Assembly: GCF_001751365.1 (NCBI RefSeq)
Contig: NZ_LJGT01000041.1
Coordinates: forward strand, 799,045 to 863,044
Direction: 5' to 3'
Source of the DNA: Streptomyces abyssalis
GTDB taxonomy: Bacteria; Actinomycetota; Actinomycetes; Streptomycetales; Streptomycetaceae
DNA: 64,000 nt
The notes under the pieces: generated by a model
What the model was told of the DNA's origin: nothing
The model's database searches: none
What the model saw: only the letters and a program-made list of their open reading frames with translations
Part shown: positions 25,729 through 34,309 of the stretch, piece by piece
How the letters are laid out: every line of letters starts with the position of its first letter
How positions within the stretch are numbered: the first letter of the stretch is position 1
Made by a program: the position numbers and the translations under genes

Positions 25729-26403
25729 TCAGCGGGCGGGCGGCGACAGTGATCCGCTCCCCATGCTGAGCGCCCAGGCATTGATCACCAGGTCGGTGCC
25801 GCTCGGATCGACGGTGTCCTGCGCATGCCGTGCGGCCATCCGCGGCAGCAGCAGCTGCCACAAGCCGGTGAGCGAACGCCGGGACAGCCATTCCTTGTTG
25901 TCCCTGCCGAGGACTTCGAGGCCGACGGTCGCGGCCATCACAGAGGCAACGAGGTGCTGCAGGGAAACCTCCCTGGTGAGGATGTCGTCGTCGGAGGCCC
26001 GGGTGAGCAGCTGCTGCACGCAGCTGTGCCATTCCTGACGGAGGTTGAGTTCCTTCTGGCGGGTCGGGTCGCAGCTGAGCCGGAATCCGGCGCTGACGAC
26101 GACGTCGCAGCTCAGCAGGTACGCGAAGATGTGTGACACGTCCGTCAGCGCCTGCAGCGGGCTCGTCCGGCACAGGCTCACCTTGTGTGCCGCCCGCCGA
26201 AGGGACAGACACGCCGCGTCCTCCACCGCGTCGGCCACCGCGGCCTTGTTCTCGAAGTGGAAGTGCAGGGCACCCGAGCTCACCCCGGCCCCGGAGCTGA
26301 TCTCTGCAAGGCGTGCCTTGTCGTAACCATGTCGTTCGAACAGCTCGGCTGCCGAACGGATCAGTGCGTCACGGGTGCGGGCTGCCCGTTGCTGCTTGTT
26401 CAA
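25729..26403 (-). CDS. Pseudo gamma-butyrolactone receptor, JadR2-like (TetR family)
   Basis: The 224-residue protein starts MNKQQRAARTRDALIRSAAE with helix-turn-helix LAEISSGAGVSSGALHFHFENKAA, homologous to butyrolactone receptors. The ligand domain is more diverged, which is typical of pseudo-receptors such as JadR2, ScbR2 and AlpW-like proteins that bind antibiotics or foreign hormones. TTG 26403 follows AGGAGCCACC. It diverges from the OmpR-type activator across a 363-bp region with ARE-like elements. That matches the jadR2-jadR1 arrangement, in which the pseudo-receptor represses the activator gene. Confidence 0.9.
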   Translation of the reverse strand: MNKQQRAARTRDALIRSAAELFERHGYDKARLAEISSGAGVSSGALHFHFENKAAVADAVEDAACLSLRRAAHKVSLCRTSPLQALTDVSHIFAYLLSCDVVVSAGFRLSCDPTRQKELNLRQEWHSCVQQLLTRASDDDILTREVSLQHLVASVMAATVGLEVLGRDNKEWLSRRSLTGLWQLLLPRMAARHAQDTVDPSGTDLVINAWALSMGSGSLSPPAR

Positions 26404-26766
26404 GGTGGCTCCTGTGAGGGAACTGTCTGTCGGGGTCGAGTATGGGTGGAACTATCAAACCAACCTCCTGGTTTTATATCTAGGCGGACGAACGAAGCGG
26501 CAAGGAGCCTTCCGCTCAACCTTCTGTTCAACTCGGCTTATTTGTACGGAAACAATGAAGGGTCACGCCTAAGCGTCTACCGCCGGTCTGTGGCACTCCT
26601 CCAACTGGCCGGAAAATTCGTCTGGTTGAGACCTTGCGCACTCTTGGTATGTGAGCTAACAGCCAAGGCAAAAGTCTTGACATACCGGGATGCCGGTTTG
26701 TAGCGTCACGCAAATCCGGGGGACTACTCGTGATGCGTCCATCGCTCAGACGTGTAGGAGCAATTG
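26404..26766. promoter_or_regulatory. Divergent pseudo-receptor/activator region with ARE-like elements
   Basis: This 363-bp region is clearly AT-richer than its surroundings. An imperfect palindrome AAACCA-ACCTC-CTGGTTT lies at 26457-26474, close to the pseudo-receptor start. A second, better ARE-like element overlaps the activator promoter. No gene was seen within it. Confidence 0.55.
26677..26706 (+). promoter_or_regulatory. Activator-gene promoter with ARE inside the -35/-10 spacer
   Basis: Perfect TTGACA (26677-26682) and TAGCGT (26701-26706) are 18 bp apart. The spacer is CATACCGGGATGCCGGTTTG, whose halves ACATACCGG and CCGGTTTGT form an ARE-like inverted repeat at 26680-26701. A receptor bound here would block RNA polymerase directly. 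Confidence 0.7.
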
Positions 26767-27522
26767 ATGAATCGGCATTCCACAGAGCTGTTCGGGCCAC
26801 GCGGCACCTCTGCGCCTGCGCGACCGGCTGAGATCACCGCCGTCCACCCCCGCCGGGAGGCCCTGCGGGTCCTCGTCGTGGAGAGTGAGGCTCGTGCTGC
26901 CGATGCCCTCGTTCTGGGGCTGTCCAGGCACGGTCATCATGCCGAGAATGTGGCCACCGGCGCCAAGGCGCTGCAAGTGCACCACAGTGCCGACCTCATC
27001 CTGCTCGACCTCGACCTTCCCGACCTTGACGGTCTTGAGATCTGCCGCACGATTCGAGCCACCTGCGCCACTCCCGTCATCGCGGTCACCGCCCGGGACA
27101 CCGAACTCGACCGAGTCCTCGGACTGCAGGCGGGCGCGGACGACTACATGGTGAAGCCTTACGGGTTCAGTGAGTTGATGGCCCGTATCGAAGCCGTCAT
27201 GCGCAGGGTCCGGCCTCCCCAGCCTCCTGCCCAGATCATCACGCGCGGCGGACTGAGCATCGACGCCGGCATCCGTGAGATCCGGCTCGACGGACGCCGC
27301 ATCGTGGCGACCCGCAAGGAGTTCGATTTACTGCACCTGCTCGCCTCCCAGCCGGAAACCGTCATCTCCCGCAGGCAGTTGATGATGCAGGTGTGGGACG
27401 ACTCGTGGTCCCGTTCAGGGCGCACCATCGACACGCATGTCAGCAGTCTGCGCAGCAAGCTCGGATCGAGCAGCTGGATCATCACAGTCCGCGGGGTGGG
27501 CTTCCGGCTCGGACGAGCCTGA
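26767..27522 (+). CDS. JadR1-like OmpR-family pathway activator (atypical response regulator)
   Basis: The 251-residue protein has a receiver domain (about 35-150) with LILLDLDLPDLDG, AVTARDTELD and MVKPYGF. A winged-helix domain (ATRKEFDLLHLLASQPETVI to TIDTHVSSLRSKLG to TVRGVGFRLG) follows. The acidic pair near the receiver N-terminus is VESEA instead of the usual DD, so phosphorylation is probably not the switch, as known for JadR1. No sensor kinase gene is nearby. ATG 26767 has TAGGAG 6 bases upstream. It is the likely activator of the polyketide operon and may respond to the end product. Confidence 0.9.
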   Translation: MNRHSTELFGPRGTSAPARPAEITAVHPRREALRVLVVESEARAADALVLGLSRHGHHAENVATGAKALQVHHSADLILLDLDLPDLDGLEICRTIRATCATPVIAVTARDTELDRVLGLQAGADDYMVKPYGFSELMARIEAVMRRVRPPQPPAQIITRGGLSIDAGIREIRLDGRRIVATRKEFDLLHLLASQPETVISRRQLMMQVWDDSWSRSGRTIDTHVSSLRSKLGSSSWIITVRGVGFRLGRA

Positions 27523-27614
27523 CGCCGACGCCGGCGGCGGTTCTCCGCGCGGCACCGCGAGCTGCATACTCGGGATTTTCCGTCCACGGGGCCCCGGCTC
27601 CGCGACGCCTGGCG

Positions 27615-27650
27615 CCGCGTGAGCACGGGGCCGGTCCCGTGCTCACGCGG
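27615..27650. terminator. Bidirectional hairpin terminator overlapping a stop codon
   Basis: A perfect 15-bp stem (27615-27629 with 27636-27650) and 6-base loop lie between the convergent activator and OvmZ-like genes. The TGA of the latter falls inside the stem. Confidence 0.8.
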
Positions 27651-28521
27651 TGCGGGGCGATGGGCTGAGAGTCCGTCGGACATCCGCGTCGTGGTAGTAC
27701 GCACGGCTCTGGCTGTTCTTGCGCCGTCGCCAGCGTTGCTGGCTCGCGTGGCGGTAGACCGTGCCCGGCGGGATGTTCCATAGCCGGGCGATTTCGGCGG
27801 CGCTGAACCAGCGCACCGGCTCCTCCTGTTCGGGGTGCGCGGGCGGTCCGTCCGGCGCCGGGCCCCTGGTCCGAGCCGCCATGAGGCGGCTCAGCTGCAG
27901 CCATTGCCTGCCCGTCCAGCGGTGTTCGCCGTCGGCGTCGCACATGATCTCGGCGGGCGGCCGTCCGGACCGGTCGGCGCCGACCGCGGCGGTCAGGGTG
28001 CCTCCACAGCCGGACTCCACGCAGTCGCCGACCGGCACTGTGCGTGCCGGGTCGGGGTCGATCACCCGGCGTGCCGTGTGCACGAGTTGGGTGATCTCCT
28101 CGCTGAGGTCGCCCGCCGCTTCGTGAGCGGCCAGCCAGGCCGCGTGCCGCAGCAGGAACGCGGCCATCGGCGCGACCGCACGCGGGGGTGGCGATATGCC
28201 GCGTTCCTGGTTGACAACGCCGGCCCAGCCGGCGAGCACCAGAAGCACGGAGGAACGCACCTCGGCGGCAGCCGCGTTGAACGGCATGCCGGGAAGCGGT
28301 CCACCCGAGGTCCGTTCGCGCCGCCGGTCGGATCCGCCGTCCAGATGCAGGGCACACTCCGCGTACAGACCGGGCAGGCTTTCGAGGTCCCGCGCGAGAC
28401 GCTTCCGGCAGGACACGCACAGCCGGGACCCCGCGACCGTCCGGCGGGGCGGACGGCCGGCCGCCCCGTCACGGCAGCCGACGCCGGCGCACGCCGCGGC
28501 GCGAATCGTCTCCTTGGTCAC
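27643..28521 (-). CDS. OvmZ-like DNA-binding protein with zinc-ribbon-like Cys motifs
   Basis: The 292-residue protein has CxxC-type motifs at the N-terminus (ACAGVGCRDG, LCVSCRKRL) and in the middle (CVESGCGG then IMCDADG). A C-terminal helix-turn-helix reads FSAAEIARLWNIPPGTVYRH with a basic tail RRRKNSQSRAY, a MerR/excisionase-like winged helix. Proteins of this layout, called OvmZ after the oviedomycin cluster, occur widely in Streptomyces with no proven function. It lies between the activator and the first oxygenase gene and may be an accessory regulator. The OvmZ match is from memory of the family, so moderately sure. Confidence 0.7.
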   Translation of the reverse strand: MTKETIRAAACAGVGCRDGAAGRPPRRTVAGSRLCVSCRKRLARDLESLPGLYAECALHLDGGSDRRRERTSGGPLPGMPFNAAAAEVRSSVLLVLAGWAGVVNQERGISPPPRAVAPMAAFLLRHAAWLAAHEAAGDLSEEITQLVHTARRVIDPDPARTVPVGDCVESGCGGTLTAAVGADRSGRPPAEIMCDADGEHRWTGRQWLQLSRLMAARTRGPAPDGPPAHPEQEEPVRWFSAAEIARLWNIPPGTVYRHASQQRWRRRKNSQSRAYYHDADVRRTLSPSPRTA

Positions 28522-28965
28522 CGTTCCCCCTTGAGTGGTTGTTCCTCGCCGGCTTTCGGGCCGGGGCGAGCGGTAATGCTAGGACTCAGAATTCCTGCAT
28601 CACAAGGAGAAGACTCACCAGTTGTGCATTCTCTGACATTCATTTCATGCGGCTCACTCATTCCGTGACGAGCGGGTCAGACATCTTGCCAGGTCGCAGG
28701 CATCGACGGTCGGGCATGTAGCGGAGTGCAATGTTCCATTTGCGTTTCTCCTGACGTTCGTCTCACCTGTCTCTTTGAAATGCGCGGAGGCCTGAAGAAC
28801 CTTGCGCAGACCTGAACCTGTAGCGTCTTGAAATCGCTTTGGCCTACGACGAACCTCGTTAGCAACTTCCGCTGCTCTGTGCTGAGTCGCATGTGAACCT
28901 GCGTCCCCGCTTCCCGGGTGCAGGCATCAGTTCCGGAAAACCCCGAGATGGCCGAGGAGAGGCAC
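28522..28965. promoter_or_regulatory. Promoter region of the core polyketide operon (444 bp)
   Basis: This gap drives the leftward OvmZ-like gene and the rightward oxygenase-KS operon. It holds spaced repeats: CCTGAA at 28791 and 28811 (20 bp apart) and TTGAAAT near 28775 and 28828. Such direct repeats could be sites for an OmpR-type activator, since these proteins bind tandem heptamer-like motifs. No gene was recognised in it. Confidence 0.45.
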
Positions 28966-30441
28966 ATGGACGCTGCAGTGATTGTGGTGGGTGCAGGACC
29001 GGCAGGATTGATGCTCGCCGGGGAGTTGCGGCTCGCGGGAGTTGAGGTCATCGTCCTGGAGCGCCTGCAGGAGCGAACCGGGGAATCGCGGGGCCTTGGA
29101 TTCACTGCGCGCACAATGGAAGTCTTCGACCAGCGCGGGCTGTTGCCCAGGTTCGGTGACATCGAGACGAGCAACGTCGGTCATTTCGGCGGACTTCCCG
29201 TTGACTTCGGCGTACTCGAAGGTGCCTGGCAGGCCGCCAAGACGGTTCCGCAGTCCGTCACCGAGACGCATCTCGAACAGTGGGCCACCAGCCTTGGCGC
29301 AGACATCAGGCGCGAACACGAATTCGTTTCACTCAAGGACGACGGAGAGTGCGTCGAAGTACAGGTACGCGGCCCGCAGGGCGTCCATACTCTGCGCTGC
29401 GGTCACCTGGTGGGCTGCGACGGCGGTCGCAGCGCGGTGCGCAAAGCCGCCGGCTTCGACTTTCCCGGCACCGCATCGACCATGGAGATGTTCCTCGCCG
29501 ACATCAAGGGCATCGAACTCGAACCGCGGATGATCGGTGAGACCCTCCCCGGCGGGATGGTCATGATCGGCCCGCTGCCGGGCGGCATCACCCGGATCAT
29601 CGTCTGCGAGCGCGGCGCCCCGCCGCAGCAGCGCGAGGTGCCGCCCTCCTTCGACGAAGTCGCCGACGCCTGGAAGCGGTTGACGGGCGATGACATCTCA
29701 CACGCCGAACCGGTGTGGGTCAGCGCCTTCGGCAACGCCACTCGCCAGGTCACCGAGTACCGCCGCGGGCGCGTCATTCTGGCCGGCGACGCCGCGCACA
29801 TCCATCTGCCCGCCGGCGGGCAGGGCATGAACACCAGCATTCAGGACTCGGTGAACCTCGGCTGGAAACTCGCCGCGGTGGCGAACGGCTGGGCCCCCGA
29901 AGGGCTGCTCGACAGCTACCACAGTGAACGGCACGCCGTCGGCAAACGGCTGCTCATGAACACCCAGGCTCAGGGACTGCTCTTCCTCTCCGGGGCCGAA
30001 GTGCAGCCACTGCGTGACGTGATGAGCGAGCTCATCGCATACGAAGAGGTCTCTCAGCACCTCGCCGCCATGGTCAGCGGACTGGAGATCAGCTACGACG
30101 TCGGCGCCGCCGGTCATCCGCTGCTCGGGCGGCGTATGCCGTCCCTGGAGCTGGCCGGCGAGCGGGGCGGGACATCCAGCACCGAACTCCTGCACTCCGC
30201 TCGCGGTGTGCTGCTCGACCTGGAGGACAACCCGCGACTGCGTGGGCGAGCGGCCCCCTGGTCCGACCGGGTCGACATCGTCACGGCCCAGGCACGGAAC
30301 GTCTCGGCGGCCTCCGGGCTGCGGGGAAGCTCCGCCGTCCTGGTCCGCCCCGACGGCCACGTCGCCTGGGTCGCTCCAGGCAGCAGCCGCGACCTGCCCA
30401 GCACCCTCCAGCGCTGGTTCGGCCAGCCGGGCAGGCGATAG
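28966..30441 (+). CDS. FAD-dependent aromatic monooxygenase, UrdE/PgaE type
   Basis: The 491-residue protein is a class A flavoprotein hydroxylase. It has IVVGAGPAGLMLAGELRLAG (GxGxxG, residues 6-25), the DG motif VGCDGGRSAVRKAAGFDFPG, and GDAAHIHLPAGGQGMNTSIQD for FAD. The C-terminal thioredoxin-like domain (LLHSARGVLLDLED, SAVLVRPDGHVAWV) is typical of UrdE/PgaE/JadH. UrdE-type enzymes hydroxylate C-12 (and C-12b in PgaE) of the angucyclinone. ATG 28966 follows GAGGAGAGGCAC. It is first in the core operon, as in urdamycin and landomycin clusters. Confidence 0.92.
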   Translation: MDAAVIVVGAGPAGLMLAGELRLAGVEVIVLERLQERTGESRGLGFTARTMEVFDQRGLLPRFGDIETSNVGHFGGLPVDFGVLEGAWQAAKTVPQSVTETHLEQWATSLGADIRREHEFVSLKDDGECVEVQVRGPQGVHTLRCGHLVGCDGGRSAVRKAAGFDFPGTASTMEMFLADIKGIELEPRMIGETLPGGMVMIGPLPGGITRIIVCERGAPPQQREVPPSFDEVADAWKRLTGDDISHAEPVWVSAFGNATRQVTEYRRGRVILAGDAAHIHLPAGGQGMNTSIQDSVNLGWKLAAVANGWAPEGLLDSYHSERHAVGKRLLMNTQAQGLLFLSGAEVQPLRDVMSELIAYEEVSQHLAAMVSGLEISYDVGAAGHPLLGRRMPSLELAGERGGTSSTELLHSARGVLLDLEDNPRLRGRAAPWSDRVDIVTAQARNVSAASGLRGSSAVLVRPDGHVAWVAPGSSRDLPSTLQRWFGQPGRR

Positions 30442-30565
30442 TGCTTCGCCGCGAACGTCCTGCCGGGGTGAACGAGAGGCCACGGCCGCCGCTTCCGGCA
30501 CCCGGGCGGTCCTCATCCGTCCGTACCGCCCACCGCTCTAGCCGACCCACGGGAGGCACACAGAC

Positions 30566-30889
30566 ATGCACAGCACCCTGATCGTGGCCCGGATGGATGT
30601 CGAGTCCAGCGCCCAAGTGGCGCGGCTCTTCAGCGAGTTCGACGACAGCGAGATGCCGCATCGAATGGGCACACGACGCCGGCAGCTGTTCTCGTACAAG
30701 GGCCTCTACTTCCACTTGCAGGACTTCGACGGTGACAACGGCGGCGAGCTCATCGAGGACGCCAAGAACGATCCGCGGTTCGTGCAGATCAGCCAGGACC
30801 TCAAGCCGTTCATCGAGCCGTACGACCCTGCGACGTGGCGCTCCCCGGCGGATGCCATGGGCACCCGCTTCTACAACTGGACGGCGTGA
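30566..30889 (+). CDS. TcmI/UrdF-family polyketide cyclase
   Basis: The 107-residue protein begins MHSTLIVARMDVESSAQVAR and contains RRRQLFSYKGLYFHLQDFDG and a C-terminal WRSPADAMGTRFYNW, the TcmI family pattern of small ferredoxin-fold cyclases. In angucycline clusters this protein (UrdF, LanF, JadI) closes the third and fourth rings to give the benz[a]anthracene frame. GGGAGGCACACAGAC precedes the ATG. Its TGA is immediately followed by the GTG of the KS-alpha gene, so the two are coupled. Confidence 0.93.
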   Translation: MHSTLIVARMDVESSAQVARLFSEFDDSEMPHRMGTRRRQLFSYKGLYFHLQDFDGDNGGELIEDAKNDPRFVQISQDLKPFIEPYDPATWRSPADAMGTRFYNWTA

Positions 30890-32200
30890 GTGAAGAACCG
30901 TCACACCCAATCAACGGGAGGGGGTCACCCAGTGGGCCGCCGGGTGGTAATCACAGGCGTCGGCGTTCTGGCGCCGGGCGGGATCGGTGTCAAGAGCTTC
31001 TGGAGCCTGCTGAGCGAAGGGCGTACGGCGACCCGGGGAATCACCTTCTTCGACCCGTCGGCCTTCCGCTCGAGAGTCGCGGCGGAGGCGGATTTCGACG
31101 CGGAGCTGCACGGGCTGAGCCCGCAGGAGATACGCCGCATGGACCGGGCTGCCCAGCTGGGTGTCGTCACCGCCCGTGAGGCGCTCGCGGACAGCGGCCT
31201 CGAACTCGCCGGGGTCGATCCGCACCGTATGGGTGTCACCATCGGCAGCGCCGTCGGCGCGACGACCGGCCTCGACGACGAGTACCGCGTGGTCAGCGAC
31301 GACGGCCGTCTCGACCTCGTCGACCACACGTATGCGCCACAGCACTTGTACAACTACTTCGTGCCGAGCTCGTTCTCGGCCGAGGTGGCGTGGGCGGTCG
31401 GCGCGGAAGGGCCGAACACCGTGGTGTCCACGGGCTGCACCTCGGGCATCGACTCGGTCGGGCATGCCGTCGATCTGATCCGCGAAGGCACCGCCGACGT
31501 GATGATCGCCGGTGCGACGGACGCCCCCATCTCGCCGATCACCATGGCGTGCTTCGACGCGATCAAGGCCACGACTCCGCGCAACGACGACGCCGAACAC
31601 GCCTCGCGGCCGTTCGACGCCACCCGCAACGGCTTCGTGCTCGGCGAGGGCAGCGCGGTCTTCGTGCTGGAGGAGTTCGAGAGCGCGAAGAGACGTGGAG
31701 CGCACCTCTACGCCGAGATAGCCGGCTACGCCTCGCGCTGCAACGCCTTCCACATGACGGGTCTGAGGCCCGACGGACGTGAGATGGCCGAGGCGATCAG
31801 GGTCGCCCTCGTCGAGGCGCGGGCCAACCCCGAGGACATCGACTACATCAACGCGCACGGATCCGGCACCAAGCAGAACGACCGGCACGAGACCGCGGCG
31901 TTCAAGCGCAGCCTCGGCGACCACGCCTACCGCACCCCGGTGAGCTCCATCAAGTCGATGGTCGGTCACTCGCTGGGAGCGATCGGCTCGATCGAGATCG
32001 CCGCCTCCGTACTGGCCATGGAGAACGACGTCGTGCCGCCGACCGCGAATCTGCACACCCCCGACCCGGAGTGCGACCTCGACTATGTGCCGCTCACAGC
32101 ACGTGAGCAGCGGACCGACACGGTACTGACCGTGGGCAGCGGCTTCGGCGGGTTCCAGAGCGCGATGGTGCTGACCCGCCCCGTCGGGAGGGTGGGATGA
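30890..32200 (+). CDS. Ketosynthase alpha (minimal PKS KS-alpha)
   Basis: The 436-residue type II ketosynthase has the nucleophile in VVSTGCTSGIDSVGHAVDLI (Cys at about residue 183), catalytic His in INAHGSGTKQNDRHE (about 323) and in SMVGHSLGAIGS (about 360). All residues needed for condensation are present. It pairs with KS-beta to build the decaketide from malonyl-ACP. Start GTG 30890 abuts the cyclase stop; an internal GTG (VGRRVVITGVG) 14 codons on is also possible. The end overlaps the KS-beta ATG. Confidence 0.97.
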   Translation: MKNRHTQSTGGGHPVGRRVVITGVGVLAPGGIGVKSFWSLLSEGRTATRGITFFDPSAFRSRVAAEADFDAELHGLSPQEIRRMDRAAQLGVVTAREALADSGLELAGVDPHRMGVTIGSAVGATTGLDDEYRVVSDDGRLDLVDHTYAPQHLYNYFVPSSFSAEVAWAVGAEGPNTVVSTGCTSGIDSVGHAVDLIREGTADVMIAGATDAPISPITMACFDAIKATTPRNDDAEHASRPFDATRNGFVLGEGSAVFVLEEFESAKRRGAHLYAEIAGYASRCNAFHMTGLRPDGREMAEAIRVALVEARANPEDIDYINAHGSGTKQNDRHETAAFKRSLGDHAYRTPVSSIKSMVGHSLGAIGSIEIAASVLAMENDVVPPTANLHTPDPECDLDYVPLTAREQRTDTVLTVGSGFGGFQSAMVLTRPVGRVG

Positions 32201-33414
32201 GAACCAAAGCCGTCATCACCGGAATCGGCATCGCGACCCCCAACGGGTTCGGTGTGGACGACTTCTGGGCAGCGACCCGGGTCGGCAAGAACGCGATCGG
32301 GCGCATCACCAGGTTCGACGCCGAGCGGTACCCGGCCGGACTGGCCGGTGAGATCCGCAACTTCACGGCCGAGGACCACCTGCCGAGCAGGCTGCTCCCA
32401 CAGACCGACCGGATGACCCGGCTCGCCCTGGTGGGCGCCGACTGGGCCTTCGAGGACGCGGGCGTCTCTCCCGACGACATCGGCGAGTACGACATCGGCG
32501 TGGTCACCGCCTCGACCTCGGGTGGTTTCGAGTTCGGTCAGAACGAGCTCCAGAGGCTGTGGAGCCAGGGGAGTCAATACGTCAGCGCGTATCAGTCCTT
32601 CGCCTGGTTCTACGCCGTCAACAGCGGCCAGATCTCCATCCGGAACGGCATGCGCGGCCCCAGCGGAGTGGTGGTCAGTGATCAGGCGGGCGGCCTCGAC
32701 GCGATCGCCCAGGCCCGGCGGCAGCTCCGCAAGGGCAGCAAGATGATCTTCTCGGGCGGGTTCGACGCCCCCATCTGCCCCTGGGGATGGACAGCGCAGC
32801 TGGCCGGCGGTCGTCTCTCCACCAGCGAGGATCCCGACCGTGCCTACCTCCCGTTCGACGCGGCGGCCGACGGCTACGTGCCCGGCGAGGGTGGTGCCTT
32901 GCTGATCCTCGAGGACGAGGCGGTCGCACGTGCCCGCGGCGCGAAGAAGATCTACGGCGAGATCGCCGGCTACGGTGCGACCTTCGACCCCAGGCCGGGC
33001 AGCGGAGGCGAACCCGGTCTTCGCCGTGCCATCGAGACCGCGCTCGCCGACGCCGGCATCGAGGCGGGCGAGGTCGATGTCGTGTTCGCCGACGCCGCCG
33101 GTTCGCCGGACCTGGACCGCAGCGAAGCCGAGGCGATCACCGCGGTCTTCGGTCCGTCCGGGGTCCCCGTCACCGCCCCCAAGACGATGACCGGGCGCCT
33201 CTATTCCGGCGCAGCTTCCGTGGATGTGGTGTCGGCGCTGCTCGCCACGTGCGAGGGCTTGATCCCGCCCACCACCAACGTGGAGCTGTCGCCCGACTAC
33301 ACCATCGACCTGGTGACCCACCAGCCACGCGCGGCCGTGGTGCGCACGTCGCTCGTCCTCGCACGCGGCTACTCCGGCTTCAACTCAGCCGTGGTGGTAC
33401 GTGCCGTGGACTGA
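32197..33414 (+). CDS. Ketosynthase beta / chain length factor
   Basis: The 405-residue KS homologue has Gln in place of the nucleophilic Cys (VVVSDQAGGLDAIAQARRQL), the defining feature of chain length factors. It lacks the His-rich KS motifs at the C-terminus. It decarboxylates malonyl-ACP to prime the chain and helps set its length, here predicted C20 as in other angucyclines. The ATG overlaps the KS-alpha stop by 4 bp. Only 59 bp separate it from the ketoreductase gene, and no ACP gene lies in that gap, unlike nearly all related clusters. Confidence 0.96.
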   Translation: MRTKAVITGIGIATPNGFGVDDFWAATRVGKNAIGRITRFDAERYPAGLAGEIRNFTAEDHLPSRLLPQTDRMTRLALVGADWAFEDAGVSPDDIGEYDIGVVTASTSGGFEFGQNELQRLWSQGSQYVSAYQSFAWFYAVNSGQISIRNGMRGPSGVVVSDQAGGLDAIAQARRQLRKGSKMIFSGGFDAPICPWGWTAQLAGGRLSTSEDPDRAYLPFDAAADGYVPGEGGALLILEDEAVARARGAKKIYGEIAGYGATFDPRPGSGGEPGLRRAIETALADAGIEAGEVDVVFADAAGSPDLDRSEAEAITAVFGPSGVPVTAPKTMTGRLYSGAASVDVVSALLATCEGLIPPTTNVELSPDYTIDLVTHQPRAAVVRTSLVLARGYSGFNSAVVVRAVD

Positions 33415-33473
33415 CCGCACTGCCTGAGTCGTACGACCCGAACCGAGCCCCGTCCTTTCTTCCTGGAGTGGAT

Positions 33474-34259
33474 ATGTCGCAGAAAGACCGCAGCGTCGCC
33501 GTCGTCACCGGTGCCACCAGCGGGATCGGCCTCGCCGTTGCCCGCCTCCTCGCCAACGGCGGCCATCAGGTGTTCATCGGCGCCCGGAGCGCCGAGAACG
33601 TCGCGGCGACCGTCAAGCAGTTCCAGGACGAAGGGCTGGACGTCGACGGCTCTGACGTCGACGTGCGGTCGACCGAGAGCGTGCACGCCTGGATCCAGGC
33701 GGCCGTTCACCGTTTCGGGACGCTCGACGTGGTCGTGAACAACGCGGGCCGCAGTGGCGGCGGCGTCACGGCCGACCTCGCCGAAGAGCTCTGGCAGGAC
33801 GTGATCGAGACGAACCTCAACAGCGTCTTCCGCGTCACCCAGGAGGCGCTGACCACGGGCGGGCTGCGGGGCAAGGACCGGGGGCGCATCATCAACATCG
33901 CCTCCACCGCCGGGAAACAGGGCGTCGTACTCGGCGCTCCCTACTCCGCCTCCAAGCACGGCGTGGTCGGCTTCACCAAGGCGCTCGGCAACGAACTGGC
34001 CCCGACCGGTATCACGGTCAACGCGGTCTGCCCCGGCTATGTCGAGACCCCCATGGCCCAGCGGGTCCGGCAGGGTTACGCCGCCGCCTATGACACCACC
34101 GAGGAGGCCATCCTCGACAAGTTCCAGGCGAAGATCCCGCTCGGCCGGTACTCGACGCCCGAGGAGGTGGCGGGCCTGGTGGGCTACCTGGTCTCCGACA
34201 CCGCTGCCTCCATCACTTCCCAGGCTCTCAACGTCTGCGGAGGCCTGGGCAACTTCTGA
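33474..34259 (+). CDS. Polyketide C-9 ketoreductase (ActIII type)
   Basis: The 261-residue SDR has VVTGATSGIGLAVARLLANG (NADPH), NNAGRSGGG, catalytic Ser region IINIASTAGKQG and PYSASKHGV (Tyr/Lys), and VCPGYVETPMAQRVR, which is characteristic of ActIII-type type II PKS ketoreductases. It reduces the C-9 carbonyl of the nascent chain and so fixes the first ring closure. ATG 33474 has TGGAG upstream. Same operon as KS genes and aromatase. Confidence 0.96.
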   Translation: MSQKDRSVAVVTGATSGIGLAVARLLANGGHQVFIGARSAENVAATVKQFQDEGLDVDGSDVDVRSTESVHAWIQAAVHRFGTLDVVVNNAGRSGGGVTADLAEELWQDVIETNLNSVFRVTQEALTTGGLRGKDRGRIINIASTAGKQGVVLGAPYSASKHGVVGFTKALGNELAPTGITVNAVCPGYVETPMAQRVRQGYAAAYDTTEEAILDKFQAKIPLGRYSTPEEVAGLVGYLVSDTAASITSQALNVCGGLGNF

Positions 34260-34309
34260 GGCCCTTCGGACAGCGCCTGCACAGACCCGATGAGGAAGGA
34301 GAGTCCGAC

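Noticed and set aside
21713..28521. SARP-type activator
   Set aside because: The only activator-like protein has a receiver plus OmpR winged helix and lacks a BTAD domain, so it is JadR1-like rather than a SARP.
33415..33473. A short ACP gene hidden between KS-beta and the ketoreductase
   Set aside because: The gap is only 59 bp and encodes no DSL/ESL attachment motif.
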